Below, piece by piece: positions 1 to 8,089 of a DNA stretch of 13,921 nt. Source of the DNA: an uncultured Bacteroidaceae bacterium (GTDB taxonomy: Bacteria; Bacteroidota; Bacteroidia; Bacteroidales; Bacteroidaceae); NCBI GenBank assembly GCA_904501945.1, contig CAJGCU010000067.1, positions 1-13,921 on the forward strand, written 5' to 3'. The notes beneath the pieces were generated by a model. The model was not told the origin of the DNA, did no database searches, and saw nothing but the letters and a program-made list of their open reading frames with translations. Position numbers and translations under genes: made by a program. Numbering within the stretch: the stretch's first letter is position 1; each line of letters begins with the position of its first letter.

Positions 1-731
1 ACATCAGCCAACGAACCAATCATCACCACACGCCAAGGAGTGTGCCAGTCGCCATAGAGCGCAACCTCATTCGTGTCCATGAACACCTTATATTCAGAAG
101 ACTTCTGTTCATTCTTCAGAGACGAAGCACTCTGCGCACGCTCAATATTAGCCTCCGAAATCAGCGCAAACACACCGTCAGCAGGCTCCAGCAACGCAGG
201 ATAGCCCCAATGTTTGCTGCGCCCCTCTCCGCTTGTCGTCAAAGGGAAGAAACCTTCGTAACCATCCGACCACTGCATGAACCAACGGCGAACACCATCC
301 GCAATGCTATACGTCGTCAGCTCTTCCTTCACACGCTCGTCATACAAGCCTTCCAGTTCATACCTGAACGCCAAGCCATCGTTGTAAAGACGCATTACCA
401 GACGCATCGGAGACCCGTCAGCATACTGGTAATGAAGCACATACTCATTGGCCTCATTCACACAATGCAATCTCTTTCCAGCCAACATCTGATAATCAGC
501 CTTCACCTTTCCGCCCTTCTCCATCCGCTGAAAAGCAAGACCTTCGTTCTTCTTCGTCGTAGCGAAACCTACAGAAGACAAGTCCAGCACCTTCTTATCC
601 TGATACTTCACCTCATAGCCGCTGCCCACTTTCTCTACCGACAGCAAGCCATTAGGCGATTTCATTTTCTGCGCCTGCACACCAGCGGCAAGCAACATCA
701 ATGCCACAAAAGAGCAAATTATTCTTTTCAT
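1..731 (-). CDS. GH97-family glycoside hydrolase, N-terminal part (gene runs off the left edge)
   Basis: Translated by hand from the ATG whose complement ends at 731; 243 codons are open to the window edge without a stop. Residues 1-20 (MKRIICSFVALMLLAAGVQA) form a signal peptide, so the enzyme is exported, probably to the periplasm. The rest matches the N-terminal beta-sandwich of GH97 (SusB-like retaining alpha-glucosidases and inverting relatives): SPNGLLSVEKV at 25-35, YNDGLAFRYEL at 116-126 and TPWRVVMIGSLAD at 231-243, the family's linker motif into the catalytic barrel. The catalytic residues lie outside the window, so retaining and inverting types cannot be separated and the substrate (alpha-glucoside or alpha-galactoside) is unknown. 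It follows the GH43 gene on the same strand but has its own promoter-like box and a hairpin in between. Family call is firm; specificity is not. Confidence 0.85.
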   Translation of the reverse strand, partial: MKRIICSFVALMLLAAGVQAQKMKSPNGLLSVEKVGSGYEVKYQDKKVLDLSSVGFATTKKNEGLAFQRMEKGGKVKADYQMLAGKRLHCVNEANEYVLHYQYADGSPMRLVMRLYNDGLAFRYELEGLYDERVKEELTTYSIADGVRRWFMQWSDGYEGFFPLTTSGEGRSKHWGYPALLEPADGVFALISEANIERAQSASSLKNEQKSSEYKVFMDTNEVALYGDWHTPWRVVMIGSLAD

Positions 732-779
732 ACTCAAATTGTTATAAGTTAATCATTCTATCCAAGCAAATAGATGCCA

Positions 780-787
780 CAAAGATA
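780..787 (-). promoter_or_regulatory. Promoter -7 box for the GH97 gene
   Basis: On the minus strand this reads TATCTTTG, a full match to the Bacteroidota primary sigma factor -7 consensus TAnnTTTG. It lies 48 bases before the GH97 start codon and after the hairpin that follows the GH43 gene, so GH97 can be transcribed separately. I see no clear TTTG at the -33 position. Confidence 0.55.
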
Positions 788-829
788 CGTCCTTCCATCC
801 TTACATCCGTGGCACTATCCTATAATCAG

Positions 830-877
830 ATAGGACAAAATGAACCAAACGCAAGCATCTGGTTCATTTTGTCCTAT
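830..877 (-). terminator. 18-bp perfect hairpin between the GH43 and GH97 genes
   Basis: The arms 831-847 (TAGGACAAAATGAACCA) and 860-876 (TGGTTCATTTTGTCCTA) are perfectly complementary, the flanking A830/T877 also pair, and the loop is 12 bases (848-859). It begins 13 bases after the GH43 stop codon and ends before the GH97 promoter-like box, the expected position for a terminator. There is no T-run on its 3' side on either strand, so it is not a standard intrinsic terminator; a transcript-stabilising 3' end or a protein-binding palindrome is also possible. Confidence 0.5.
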
Positions 878-890
878 ACATTACATCTAT

Positions 891-3761
891 TTATTGGAAC
901 TGCCACCAATCGAAGTTAAACGTGCCATTCAGGCCCTTGAAGTGCAGATACAAGTCATGCACGCCCTTCACGTTCTCCACCTTCGCGCTAACCGTACGGA
1001 ACTTCTCGTCGCCGCCAGTCTTCTTCACGTCCACAGTACCAATCACCTGGCCTTCAATCTCGTCGATGCGCAACTCAATCTGACCGCTTCCAGCCTCTGA
1101 AGCCACGCTTGCCATGAACTTCTTCGCGCCTGCGCTGCCAAAGTCCACACCTCTCACGCGGATGTACTCACCCTCGTCGATATGTGTGATGTACTGGTTC
1201 ACCTTGCCTGTAGAGTAAGGCATATCCTTCACCACACCCGTGTTCTTGATGCCCACCTTGCAAGTTTTCAGGCCCCAGCCCCAAGCCAGAGTCTCAGCCT
1301 CCACACGCTTGTATGGGTTCAGGCTATGCAACTGCTCCAGCGGATTCTGGTCAAGCCAGTAAGGAAGTTCCTGAATCGTACCGTCAGCATTGTAAGTCAT
1401 CTTTGCTGCACTTACAGAACGCTGCTCGTGATGCTCCCAGGTGTAGAGGTGCATCAAGTCATAGTCTTGTCCAAACACATAAGTGCTTCCCTTGAAGTCC
1501 ACGATGCCAGGGTGGTTGCCACGGTCACGCTGCGTTGGAGCCATGATGTAACCCTTTTCAGTCCAAGGACCTGTTGGGCTGTCGCTCATCGCATAACCCA
1601 GACCCTCAGGACAGCAAGTGCTGGCAAACGCCATGTAATATTTGCCATTACGCTTGTAGCACCAAGGACCTTCCTGATAGTGCTGCACTGCCCACTTTGA
1701 CTTCTCGTTCCAAGACACTCGGAGGTTTATCTTAGCACCCTCCTCCTTCACTGGACGCATAACGCCATCCTTGTGACTCATCACATGAATGTCGCCACTG
1801 GTAGAAATCATATCCTCGTTCAGTTTCACATAGTAAGTCTGAGGATTGCCCCAGTACATGTAAGCCTGTCCATCGTCATCGATAAATACCGTTGGGTCGA
1901 TGTCATCCCAGTGTTCCTGCTGCCACACCAGCGGTTCGCCAAGCGGATCCTTGAATGGACCGTAAGGGCTGTCAGCAACCAGCACACCAATACCATGTCC
2001 GTGCAGCGGAGCATAGAGATAGTATTTGCCGTTTCTTTCCACAGTCTGGATAGCCCATCCGCCATTATCACGGCTGCGCCACTCAAAGTCACGGAGCGAA
2101 GCCACTGCGCCATGGTCTGTCCAGTTCACCATGTCTGTAGTAGAGTAAAGCAGCCAGTCATACATGAAGAATCCAGCCGAGTTTCTCTCATTTTCATCAG
2201 GAATATCCTCAGGATGAGCATCATGAGACACATAGAGGAACAGCGTATCGCCTACCGCCAGCGGAGAAGGGTCAGCTGTATACTTCGTTGTGAAGATAGG
2301 CATATTGCACTCCTCGATACCACGGAACTTCCACCAGTCAAAACTCATCAGGCGAACGCCCTTGCGTCCCTTAAACACGAAATAGAGGTCATGCACACCC
2401 TCGACAGATTTCTGCAAGTCGAGCACCACTGTCTGCCACTGTTCCCAGCCACCAGTGTGAGGAACTTCTACGCGGCCCAGCAGCTCTCCTCTCAGGCTGT
2501 CAAGTCTGATGTCGAAACTGCCGCCACGCAATGCGCTTGCCACGCTAGCTGTGAATGTACGAGGCACTTTCTTGCCAAAGTTTACAGCCTGCAGCTTAAT
2601 GTAGTCGCCATCATGAATCTGGTTCACATACACACCTGTCTTGTCATTCCAGTCAGTGTCCACACCCTTAGAGAACGCCATGGTCTCTGCCTCTACGCGC
2701 TCGTATGGATTCAACACATCCACAGGCTCCACACCCTTGTCGGTTGGAAGAATCGTTGGGAACGTTCCGTCCTCGTTAAACTTGAACTCCTCTACAGCCG
2801 CACTTCTGCCAAAGCCACCGCCGCCCGGCAGCTTGCCAGTGTGGTAGAAGAAGTAGTCATGACCTTTGAAACGCTCATAGCCGCAGTGGTTTGTAAACGA
2901 TGATGTACCACCCTCTGGCATGATGATGCCCTTGTAAGTCCAAGGACCCGTAGGAGTTGGACTCTCAGAATAAGCGATGTGTTCAGGAACGCCGCCAGCT
3001 GCATACAGCAGATAGTATCCTCCCTGAGTCTCCTCACCCTTCTTCGCCTTCTTGCCCTGCTGAGCCATCTGAGGTTTCTTCATAATCCATGGTCCTTCAG
3101 TATAGGTATCTTTATACTTCTTGCTTCGGTCTCTCTTCGATGGGTCTGGAGCGCCAAATCCTTCTTCTGTCATTTCGATGTTAAACACCTCGCCGTCAAT
3201 GCTGATCATGTCCTCGTTCAGCTTTGCGCAATAGATGCGAGGGTTACCCCAGTAAATCCATGCCTGGCCCTCATCGTCAATCATCACAGTTGGGTCAATG
3301 TGGTCCCAGCTGCCATTCTCATACAGCGGCTTGCCGATAGCGTCGCGGAAAGGACCTGTAGGCGAGTCAGCCACAGCCACACCGATAGCCATACCACCCG
3401 ACAGACGGGAATGCGCACAGATATACCAGTAGAACTTGCCGTTACGCTCAATACACTCAGCAGCCCAAGCACGGTCATCCGCCCAGCTGAAACTCTCCAG
3501 AGCCAACGGACTACCGTGGTCAGTCCAGTTCACCATGTCAGACGAACTGTACACACGCCACTCCTGCATCCAGAAGAAGTCAGCACCATCCTCGTCATGC
3601 CCAGTGTACACGTAAATCCTGTCACCAACCACCATAGGAGCTGGGTCAGATGTGTACCAAGTCTGAACAAACGGATTCTGCGCAGCAGCACTCATCGGCA
3701 GCAGCGCCAGCGCACCAGCCAACACGGCAGCACACTTTGTTTTTTTCACGTTTTTCATCAT
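891..3761 (-). CDS. Secreted two-domain GH43 glycosidase, GH43-CBM6-GH43-CBM6
   Basis: A 956-residue exported enzyme probably acting on arabinoxylan, xylo-oligosaccharides or arabinan side chains (GH43 covers beta-xylosidases and alpha-L-arabinofuranosidases). The signal peptide covers about residues 1-27, ending SAAA/Q. GH43 module 1 (about 30-345) has the expected base D39 (SDPAP), pKa modulator D156 (HIDPTV) and acid E222 (TEGPW). CBM6-like module 1 (about 350-482) opens with NPYERVEAET and ends FDWWKF. GH43 module 2 (about 488-800) repeats these with D497 (TADPSP), D622 (DIDPTV) and E697 (QEGPW). CBM6-like module 2 (about 813-956) runs from NPYKRVEAET to FDWWQF. This is an internal tandem duplication with both catalytic triads intact, so both halves could be active. 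Initiation may be at 3761 or at the adjacent ATG at 3758. Family call is firm; substrate is inferred. Confidence 0.92.
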   Translation of the reverse strand: MMKNVKKTKCAAVLAGALALLPMSAAAQNPFVQTWYTSDPAPMVVGDRIYVYTGHDEDGADFFWMQEWRVYSSSDMVNWTDHGSPLALESFSWADDRAWAAECIERNGKFYWYICAHSRLSGGMAIGVAVADSPTGPFRDAIGKPLYENGSWDHIDPTVMIDDEGQAWIYWGNPRIYCAKLNEDMISIDGEVFNIEMTEEGFGAPDPSKRDRSKKYKDTYTEGPWIMKKPQMAQQGKKAKKGEETQGGYYLLYAAGGVPEHIAYSESPTPTGPWTYKGIIMPEGGTSSFTNHCGYERFKGHDYFFYHTGKLPGGGGFGRSAAVEEFKFNEDGTFPTILPTDKGVEPVDVLNPYERVEAETMAFSKGVDTDWNDKTGVYVNQIHDGDYIKLQAVNFGKKVPRTFTASVASALRGGSFDIRLDSLRGELLGRVEVPHTGGWEQWQTVVLDLQKSVEGVHDLYFVFKGRKGVRLMSFDWWKFRGIEECNMPIFTTKYTADPSPLAVGDTLFLYVSHDAHPEDIPDENERNSAGFFMYDWLLYSTTDMVNWTDHGAVASLRDFEWRSRDNGGWAIQTVERNGKYYLYAPLHGHGIGVLVADSPYGPFKDPLGEPLVWQQEHWDDIDPTVFIDDDGQAYMYWGNPQTYYVKLNEDMISTSGDIHVMSHKDGVMRPVKEEGAKINLRVSWNEKSKWAVQHYQEGPWCYKRNGKYYMAFASTCCPEGLGYAMSDSPTGPWTEKGYIMAPTQRDRGNHPGIVDFKGSTYVFGQDYDLMHLYTWEHHEQRSVSAAKMTYNADGTIQELPYWLDQNPLEQLHSLNPYKRVEAETLAWGWGLKTCKVGIKNTGVVKDMPYSTGKVNQYITHIDEGEYIRVRGVDFGSAGAKKFMASVASEAGSGQIELRIDEIEGQVIGTVDVKKTGGDEKFRTVSAKVENVKGVHDLYLHFKGLNGTFNFDWWQFQ

Positions 3762-3874
3762 ACGATTTTAATTGTTTTTTTATTTAGGTTTTGGTTTTCC
3801 TTTTTGAGGAGAGGAAGAAAAAGACTTTAAGACCATCAAGGGAATTAAAAACTTTCCCGCCCCACAATTTCTTG

Positions 3875-3882
3875 CAAAGATA
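3875..3882 (-). promoter_or_regulatory. Promoter -7 box for the GH43 gene
   Basis: The minus strand reads TTTTATCTTTGCA, containing TATCTTTG, the Bacteroidota TAnnTTTG -7 consensus. Transcription would start about 7 bases downstream, giving a purine-rich 5' leader of roughly 105 bases before the start codon at 3761. No convincing -33 TTTG at the usual spacing. Confidence 0.6.
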
Positions 3883-4510
3883 AAACAAATCCCACACATA
3901 CACTTGCACCCACGTAACATTTTCTTCACAAAATGTAACACTTCCCACAAAAGCCGTACCCAAAACAGGAAAATCCACAATAAGAATTGAATATAGCCCG
4001 CAATTCCGTACAAATCACGAACAACACCCAGCCATTGTTTTATCTACAGCAAAAGACCACACATTGGCATCAACCAACTTCATTTCAGTCTTCACCGCCA
4101 GCACTATATTACAAACACCGTGTACAAGATATTTCAAACACCATGCTTTTAATCTTATGTACATGGTGAGCGCGTAAGGAGTCTGTTCTTGGTTTGCAAA
4201 AAAGACTTTCGATGATGAGAAATAGGCACAGCAAACAGAAAAAGTGTTGTTTCGTTGGACTCACGTTAAAATTTTAGATAAGCCTATTATCAATAGTCAA
4301 TAGTCATATAATTTGCAAGAATTTAAATACCAACAACCTTCTAGATAACACACACTGCATGAAGACGCTATATTTCAAAACACATCACACATAAACTTAT
4401 ATCGTATATTAAAAGGAATAAAAATCTTTTGTTTACCATATCCAAATTATAAATTTATCAAAACTGTTAAAAAAACAAAAAACATCAAAAAAAGAATCCA
4501 TGTACCGTGA

Positions 4511-4537
4511 TTTGGAACAGCGTTAACATTATCTTTG
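4511..4537 (+). promoter_or_regulatory. Promoter of the cas operon
   Basis: TATCTTTG at 4530-4537 is a full TAnnTTTG -7 box, with TTTG at 4511-4514, 15 bases upstream, as a possible -33 element. Transcription would begin near 4544, about 20 bases before the cas6 ATG at 4565. The box excludes an in-frame TTG at 4535 as the cas6 start, because that codon lies inside the promoter. As the only promoter-like box seen before the tightly packed genes downstream, it may drive the whole operon through cas2. Confidence 0.65.
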
Positions 4538-4564
4538 CAAAAATCATATTACAAAACCGATTCT

Positions 4565-5332
4565 ATGAGATTCAAACTAACCCTACAAATCCAGCCTGAA
4601 GTGATGGGACGTGAACTGCCCATCAACTATCAGTATCCTTTGCAAGGTGTCATCTACCATACCCTGGAAAAGAGCGACCTTGCATTTTCCACATGGCTGC
4701 ATGAGAACGGCTACCAGCAAAATGGCAAGCGTTTCAAATTGTTCACGTTCTCCAACCTAATCGTACCGCAGTATGGAATTGACAAGCAGCGGGAACGTCT
4801 CATCGTCAAGTCAGACTTTGTGACGCTCTACATCACTTTCCTACCCGAACGGAGCACCCAACAATTCATTCAAGGATTGTTTCAGCAACAGACCTTCCAA
4901 GTGTCAGATTACATCTCAGGCATACAGTTTATGGTCAGAGAGATTCAGGTGATGCCTTCCCTTGACTACCATCCAGACATGGTATTCAGGACCCTCTCCC
5001 CCGTCTGCATCTCCCTCCGCAACGAACGGGGTCACATGGACTACCTTTCCCCCACCGACCCGCGTTATGAACTGGGCATCCTCACAGGTCTGCTCGACCG
5101 CTACAACACCATCCACGGACATCCCTTCAGCGGCACTCCTCACTGCCATCTCCAACTGCTCAACGAACCCAAGTCGGCTCTCGTTCGCATCAAGGCAGGC
5201 ACCCCCAACGAGACCCGTGTGCGAGGTTACCGATATCAGTTCAAACTCGATCTCCCCGAAGAACTCCTGCACATCGCCTACGAAAGCGGATTGGGTGAAA
5301 AAGGGAGCATGGGATTCGGAATGATTGGATAA
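4565..5332 (+). CDS. cas6: Cas6 CRISPR RNA endoribonuclease
   Basis: A 255-residue enzyme that cuts the CRISPR precursor transcript within each repeat, leaving an 8-base 5' handle. It begins MRFKLTL and continues with the Bacteroidota Cas6 pattern PINYQYPLQGVIYHTLEKSD, then WLHENGY; His32 or His46 is the likely general base. KRFKLFTFSNL follows. The C-terminus has the glycine-rich RNA-binding loop of the RAMP fold, GLGEKGSMGFGM (about residues 242-253). The ATG at 4565 was preferred to the upstream TTG at 4535, which falls within the promoter -7 box. It is the first gene of the operon, with cas5 15 bases downstream. Its 3' half is GC-rich (one sampled 60-base line is 62% G+C), unlike the AT-rich cas5 that follows. 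Confidence 0.92.
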   Translation: MRFKLTLQIQPEVMGRELPINYQYPLQGVIYHTLEKSDLAFSTWLHENGYQQNGKRFKLFTFSNLIVPQYGIDKQRERLIVKSDFVTLYITFLPERSTQQFIQGLFQQQTFQVSDYISGIQFMVREIQVMPSLDYHPDMVFRTLSPVCISLRNERGHMDYLSPTDPRYELGILTGLLDRYNTIHGHPFSGTPHCHLQLLNEPKSALVRIKAGTPNETRVRGYRYQFKLDLPEELLHIAYESGLGEKGSMGFGMIG

Positions 5333-5347
5333 ACATAATATGATAAG

Positions 5348-5938
5348 ATGATGTACATTGTTATATATAAAGGAAAATTTGGTTTTATAAAACCATGGAC
5401 AGCCGTTAGAGATGGCGAGACATTCAGTCAGCAGTTTCTTACTCCTTCTATCATTGAGGGAATCGAAAAGAAATTGTTTCCTGAATTGTTGGAGCATAAT
5501 GGTGTAATATGCAAAATTCTACGACATAAGCTTCGTTACTCTGCCATTGATACTCAAAAGGAGGTAACACAAACTCGTGGTATTACAAAACTCCCAAACT
5601 CCAATTTGGGGACAAGAGGAACATGGAAAAAGGGGGAAATACACTTTACTCCTATTACTCGTGGTATAATGATAGACCCCATTTTATATTTGGCATTCCA
5701 GGAAAAAGCAGATGCTGAAATTGCGTCACAACAGCATATCTGTTTATGCAGGAATGAAGATGTAATGTTGCCTAGTCCAGAAATTCAGGAACTTTCAGAA
5801 GAGGAGTTTGAAAAAATTAAAGGATTTGAATTACGTTTTGGCAAATCTGAACAATCTTTCCTTGTCGGATATAATCGTTTTGACAACGGCAAACCCATGT
5901 ATGGATGGATTGAATATAATGGGAATAAATTATTGTAA
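5348..5938 (+). CDS. cas5: Cas5-like Cascade subunit
   Basis: A 196-residue protein (or 195 from the second ATG at 5351). Cas5 caps the 5' handle of the crRNA in type I surveillance complexes and contacts the large subunit. The N-terminal stretch KFGFIKPWTAVRDGETFSQQ followed by FLTPSIIEGIEKKL fits the Cas5 signature: a first beta strand, an F-x-x-P/R motif, then a P-S-x-I-x-G-x-helix segment. Later, RHKLRYSAIDTQKEVTQTRG matches the central region where Cas5 proteins of I-B-like systems carry a conserved Q/T-rich strand. It lies 15 bases after cas6 and 3 bases before cas3, so it is translated from the same message. Sequence recognition is moderate and is strengthened by position and size; no other gene in the operon could be Cas5. 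A profile for the P. gingivalis-type Cas5 would be the best test. Confidence 0.78.
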   Translation: MMYIVIYKGKFGFIKPWTAVRDGETFSQQFLTPSIIEGIEKKLFPELLEHNGVICKILRHKLRYSAIDTQKEVTQTRGITKLPNSNLGTRGTWKKGEIHFTPITRGIMIDPILYLAFQEKADAEIASQQHICLCRNEDVMLPSPEIQELSEEEFEKIKGFELRFGKSEQSFLVGYNRFDNGKPMYGWIEYNGNKLL

Positions 5939-5941
5939 ACA

Positions 5942-8077
5942 ATGTCAAGAAGTTACAACCACATATTAGCCAAACATGAAGAGAGTGGAGGCTTGCCACT
6001 TATCAGACATCTAAAAGGCGTAGCCAATGCTGCTATCGCTATCGCTCGTCATGTCGGATTAGATGAAGAACTAGCTCGAAAAGGTGCCATATTGCATGAT
6101 GTAGGGAAAGTTAGTCCTCTATTTCAGCGCACTCTGAAACGTGGATATATTAACCAACCTGGATTTGTGTTTAGGCATGAGATAGCATCATTGCTTTTTC
6201 TTTCTCTTTTCCCAGAAGTAGAGCGCTCAGCGATAATCGACATGATTGTGGCTCACCACAAATCCATTTTGAATGATATAAACGAGAGAGGAATATTGGA
6301 TTTGGACGATAACATGAATTGCTTTGCCCGACATGCTTACAAATTTGAAGAATGGAGTCCTATTGCTCTGGCAATTCTCAATGAATGTGGAATAGAGACA
6401 CATTCTATTAGTCGCAGAGAGGCTGAAAACAATTATGAATTTGTTGTTGAATACTGTGAGAATCGGACATTGAATTTTTCAAAATGGAAGGGGCTTTTAA
6501 TGGCAGCCGACCATTATGCTTCAGCATTGGAAGAGAAGACCGAGGCATCGCTTGACAAACTCTTTATTCGGCCCAATTTGACTTTCTATAACCGAGTACA
6601 CCATTTATATCCATTATCGTATGTCAACACGAATGACGAAAGAAAACATACGTTAGTTACCGCACCGACGGGTGCGGGAAAAACCGATTTTTTGCTTCGC
6701 CGATGCAAAGGGCGTGTCTTTTACACTTTACCATTTCAAGCTTCCATCAATGCGATGTATGACCGAATCAAGAGTGATTTGAATGGTACAGATGCTCAAA
6801 TATATCTTCTTCATGCTGCTTCAAACCTAAAAGTTCGTGGCAAGAACATTGAGGAAAGTATTTTACAACATCATTTAGGAGCTTCCGTGAAAATTCTAAC
6901 CCCTCATCAAATAGCTTCTATCGTTTTCGGCATCAAAGGTTTTGAAGCCATGTTGCTTGACTTGGAAGGCTGTGATGTGGTTTTGGACGAGATTCACACC
7001 TATGCGAGCGAAACTCAGGCAATCGTTTTGAAAATTATCGATATACTCAAATCCATCAATTGCAGAATACATGTGGGAACTGCTACAATGCCGAGTGTTT
7101 TATATGAAAAAATAGTGAAATTGCTGGGAGGAAAATCAGAGGTTTATGAAGTCAAGCTCTCCAATGACATACTCAACACATTCAATCGGCACATTATACA
7201 TAAGGTGGATAGTTTCAACTGTTGTAACAACATCATCGAAAATGCAGTCGAAGAGAACAAAAAGATTTTGATTGTTTGCAATCAAGTGAAACGCGCGCAG
7301 TTGCTATATTATAGCATTACTGAAAAACACCCTACAATCAAAAAGATGTTGATTCATAGCCGATTCAAACGTGGAGACCGTTCTCGTTTAGAACAATTGT
7401 TAAAGGAAGATTTCAATAATTCACAAAAGGCATGTATTGTCATCGCAACACAGGTCGTTGAAGTAAGCCTTGATATAAGTTTTGATGTAATGATAACAGA
7501 GTGTGCTCCAATTGATGCCATGATTCAACGTTTTGGGCGCATCAACCGGAAGCGCACAAATGAAACCATCGGGAAGTATAAGGACATATATGTGATTCGA
7601 CCATCTAAAGACAAAAGTGAAGCCTTGCCATATGACATCGATATTTTGCAAAAAAGTTATGAAGTGCTACCAAATGATCGTCTTCTTGAAGAGTCTTCAT
7701 TACAGAATCTAATTGACATGGTCTATCCCAATGCTAAGTTTATCAATCTCGACTATTCGGGCGTGGCCTTTACTGATGGCAAATGGATGATTAGGGAATT
7801 GTGTCACAATACAAAATCCGCTTTGCTTGAAGTGCTCGATATCAATTCGGCGATTTGTATTAGAGATTGCGATAAAGAAGAATACTTGAAAAATCCTCTT
7901 GACCGCATGATGCTGGAAATACCTGTCAGTTACAAAAGCATTGCGTATTCTCAATTAATACAAATCAATTCGGGTTCAAGACCATTCATAGTACCTGACA
8001 AATCTTATGATAGCGAAAAAGGACTTCTGATGGAGTTTGCAAAGTCTGAACACTTCACCAAATATGAATTTCTATAA
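5942..8077 (+). CDS. cas3: Cas3 HD nuclease-helicase
   Basis: A 711-residue fused HD nuclease and superfamily 2 helicase that unwinds and degrades DNA bound by the surveillance complex. The HD domain (about 1-205) has H23, the H52-D53 pair (ILHDVGK), H79 (RHE) and H105-H106 (AHHK). The helicase part has Walker A APTGAGKT at 241-248, motif II DEIH at 349-352, motif III TATMP at 380-384, and motifs V-VI IATQVVEVSLDIS and QRFGRINR (529-536). All catalytic motifs are intact, so DNA degradation should be functional. At 711 residues it is on the short side for a fused Cas3. It starts 3 bases after cas5, and cas8 starts 12 bases after its stop. Placing cas3 between cas5 and the cas8/cas7 pair differs from the usual I-B order, where cas3 follows cas5 at the end of the effector genes. 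Confidence 0.95.
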   Translation: MSRSYNHILAKHEESGGLPLIRHLKGVANAAIAIARHVGLDEELARKGAILHDVGKVSPLFQRTLKRGYINQPGFVFRHEIASLLFLSLFPEVERSAIIDMIVAHHKSILNDINERGILDLDDNMNCFARHAYKFEEWSPIALAILNECGIETHSISRREAENNYEFVVEYCENRTLNFSKWKGLLMAADHYASALEEKTEASLDKLFIRPNLTFYNRVHHLYPLSYVNTNDERKHTLVTAPTGAGKTDFLLRRCKGRVFYTLPFQASINAMYDRIKSDLNGTDAQIYLLHAASNLKVRGKNIEESILQHHLGASVKILTPHQIASIVFGIKGFEAMLLDLEGCDVVLDEIHTYASETQAIVLKIIDILKSINCRIHVGTATMPSVLYEKIVKLLGGKSEVYEVKLSNDILNTFNRHIIHKVDSFNCCNNIIENAVEENKKILIVCNQVKRAQLLYYSITEKHPTIKKMLIHSRFKRGDRSRLEQLLKEDFNNSQKACIVIATQVVEVSLDISFDVMITECAPIDAMIQRFGRINRKRTNETIGKYKDIYVIRPSKDKSEALPYDIDILQKSYEVLPNDRLLEESSLQNLIDMVYPNAKFINLDYSGVAFTDGKWMIRELCHNTKSALLEVLDINSAICIRDCDKEEYLKNPLDRMMLEIPVSYKSIAYSQLIQINSGSRPFIVPDKSYDSEKGLLMEFAKSEHFTKYEFL

Positions 8078-8089
8078 ATCAATGATAAT

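Larger units (their letters stand above)
3762..4564. other. AT-rich divergent intergenic region
   Basis: About 800 bases lie between the divergently transcribed GH43 gene and the cas operon. It holds a minus-strand promoter-like box at 3875-3882 and a plus-strand one at 4530-4537. A 7-base tandem repeat (CAATAGT twice) lies at 4291-4304. Short open frames here overlap the promoter regions and resemble no protein I recognise. I see no tRNA, no clear hairpin and no copy of the CRISPR repeat. The region probably marks the boundary where the CRISPR locus adjoins the polysaccharide-use genes. Confidence 0.6.

Noticed and set aside
42..752. 236-codon plus-strand frame at the left edge
   Set aside because: It lies opposite the GH97 fragment, whose reading frame has a signal peptide and family motifs.
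1773..2903. 376-codon plus-strand frame opposite the GH43 gene
   Set aside because: Antisense shadow of a G+C-rich gene; composition (rich in His, Val, Arg) is typical of a spurious frame.
3780..4013. 77-codon minus-strand frame upstream of the GH43 gene, with a hydrophobic start
   Set aside because: It spans the GH43 promoter box and leader, so it could not be translated whole from that transcript; no family resemblance.
4291..4304. CAATAGT tandem repeat as a sign of a mobile element edge
   Set aside because: Only two 7-base units, with no inverted repeats, target duplication or transposase nearby.
4916..5497. 193-codon minus-strand frame across the cas6/cas5 border
   Set aside because: It runs opposite two recognisable cas genes and through their junction; no family resemblance.
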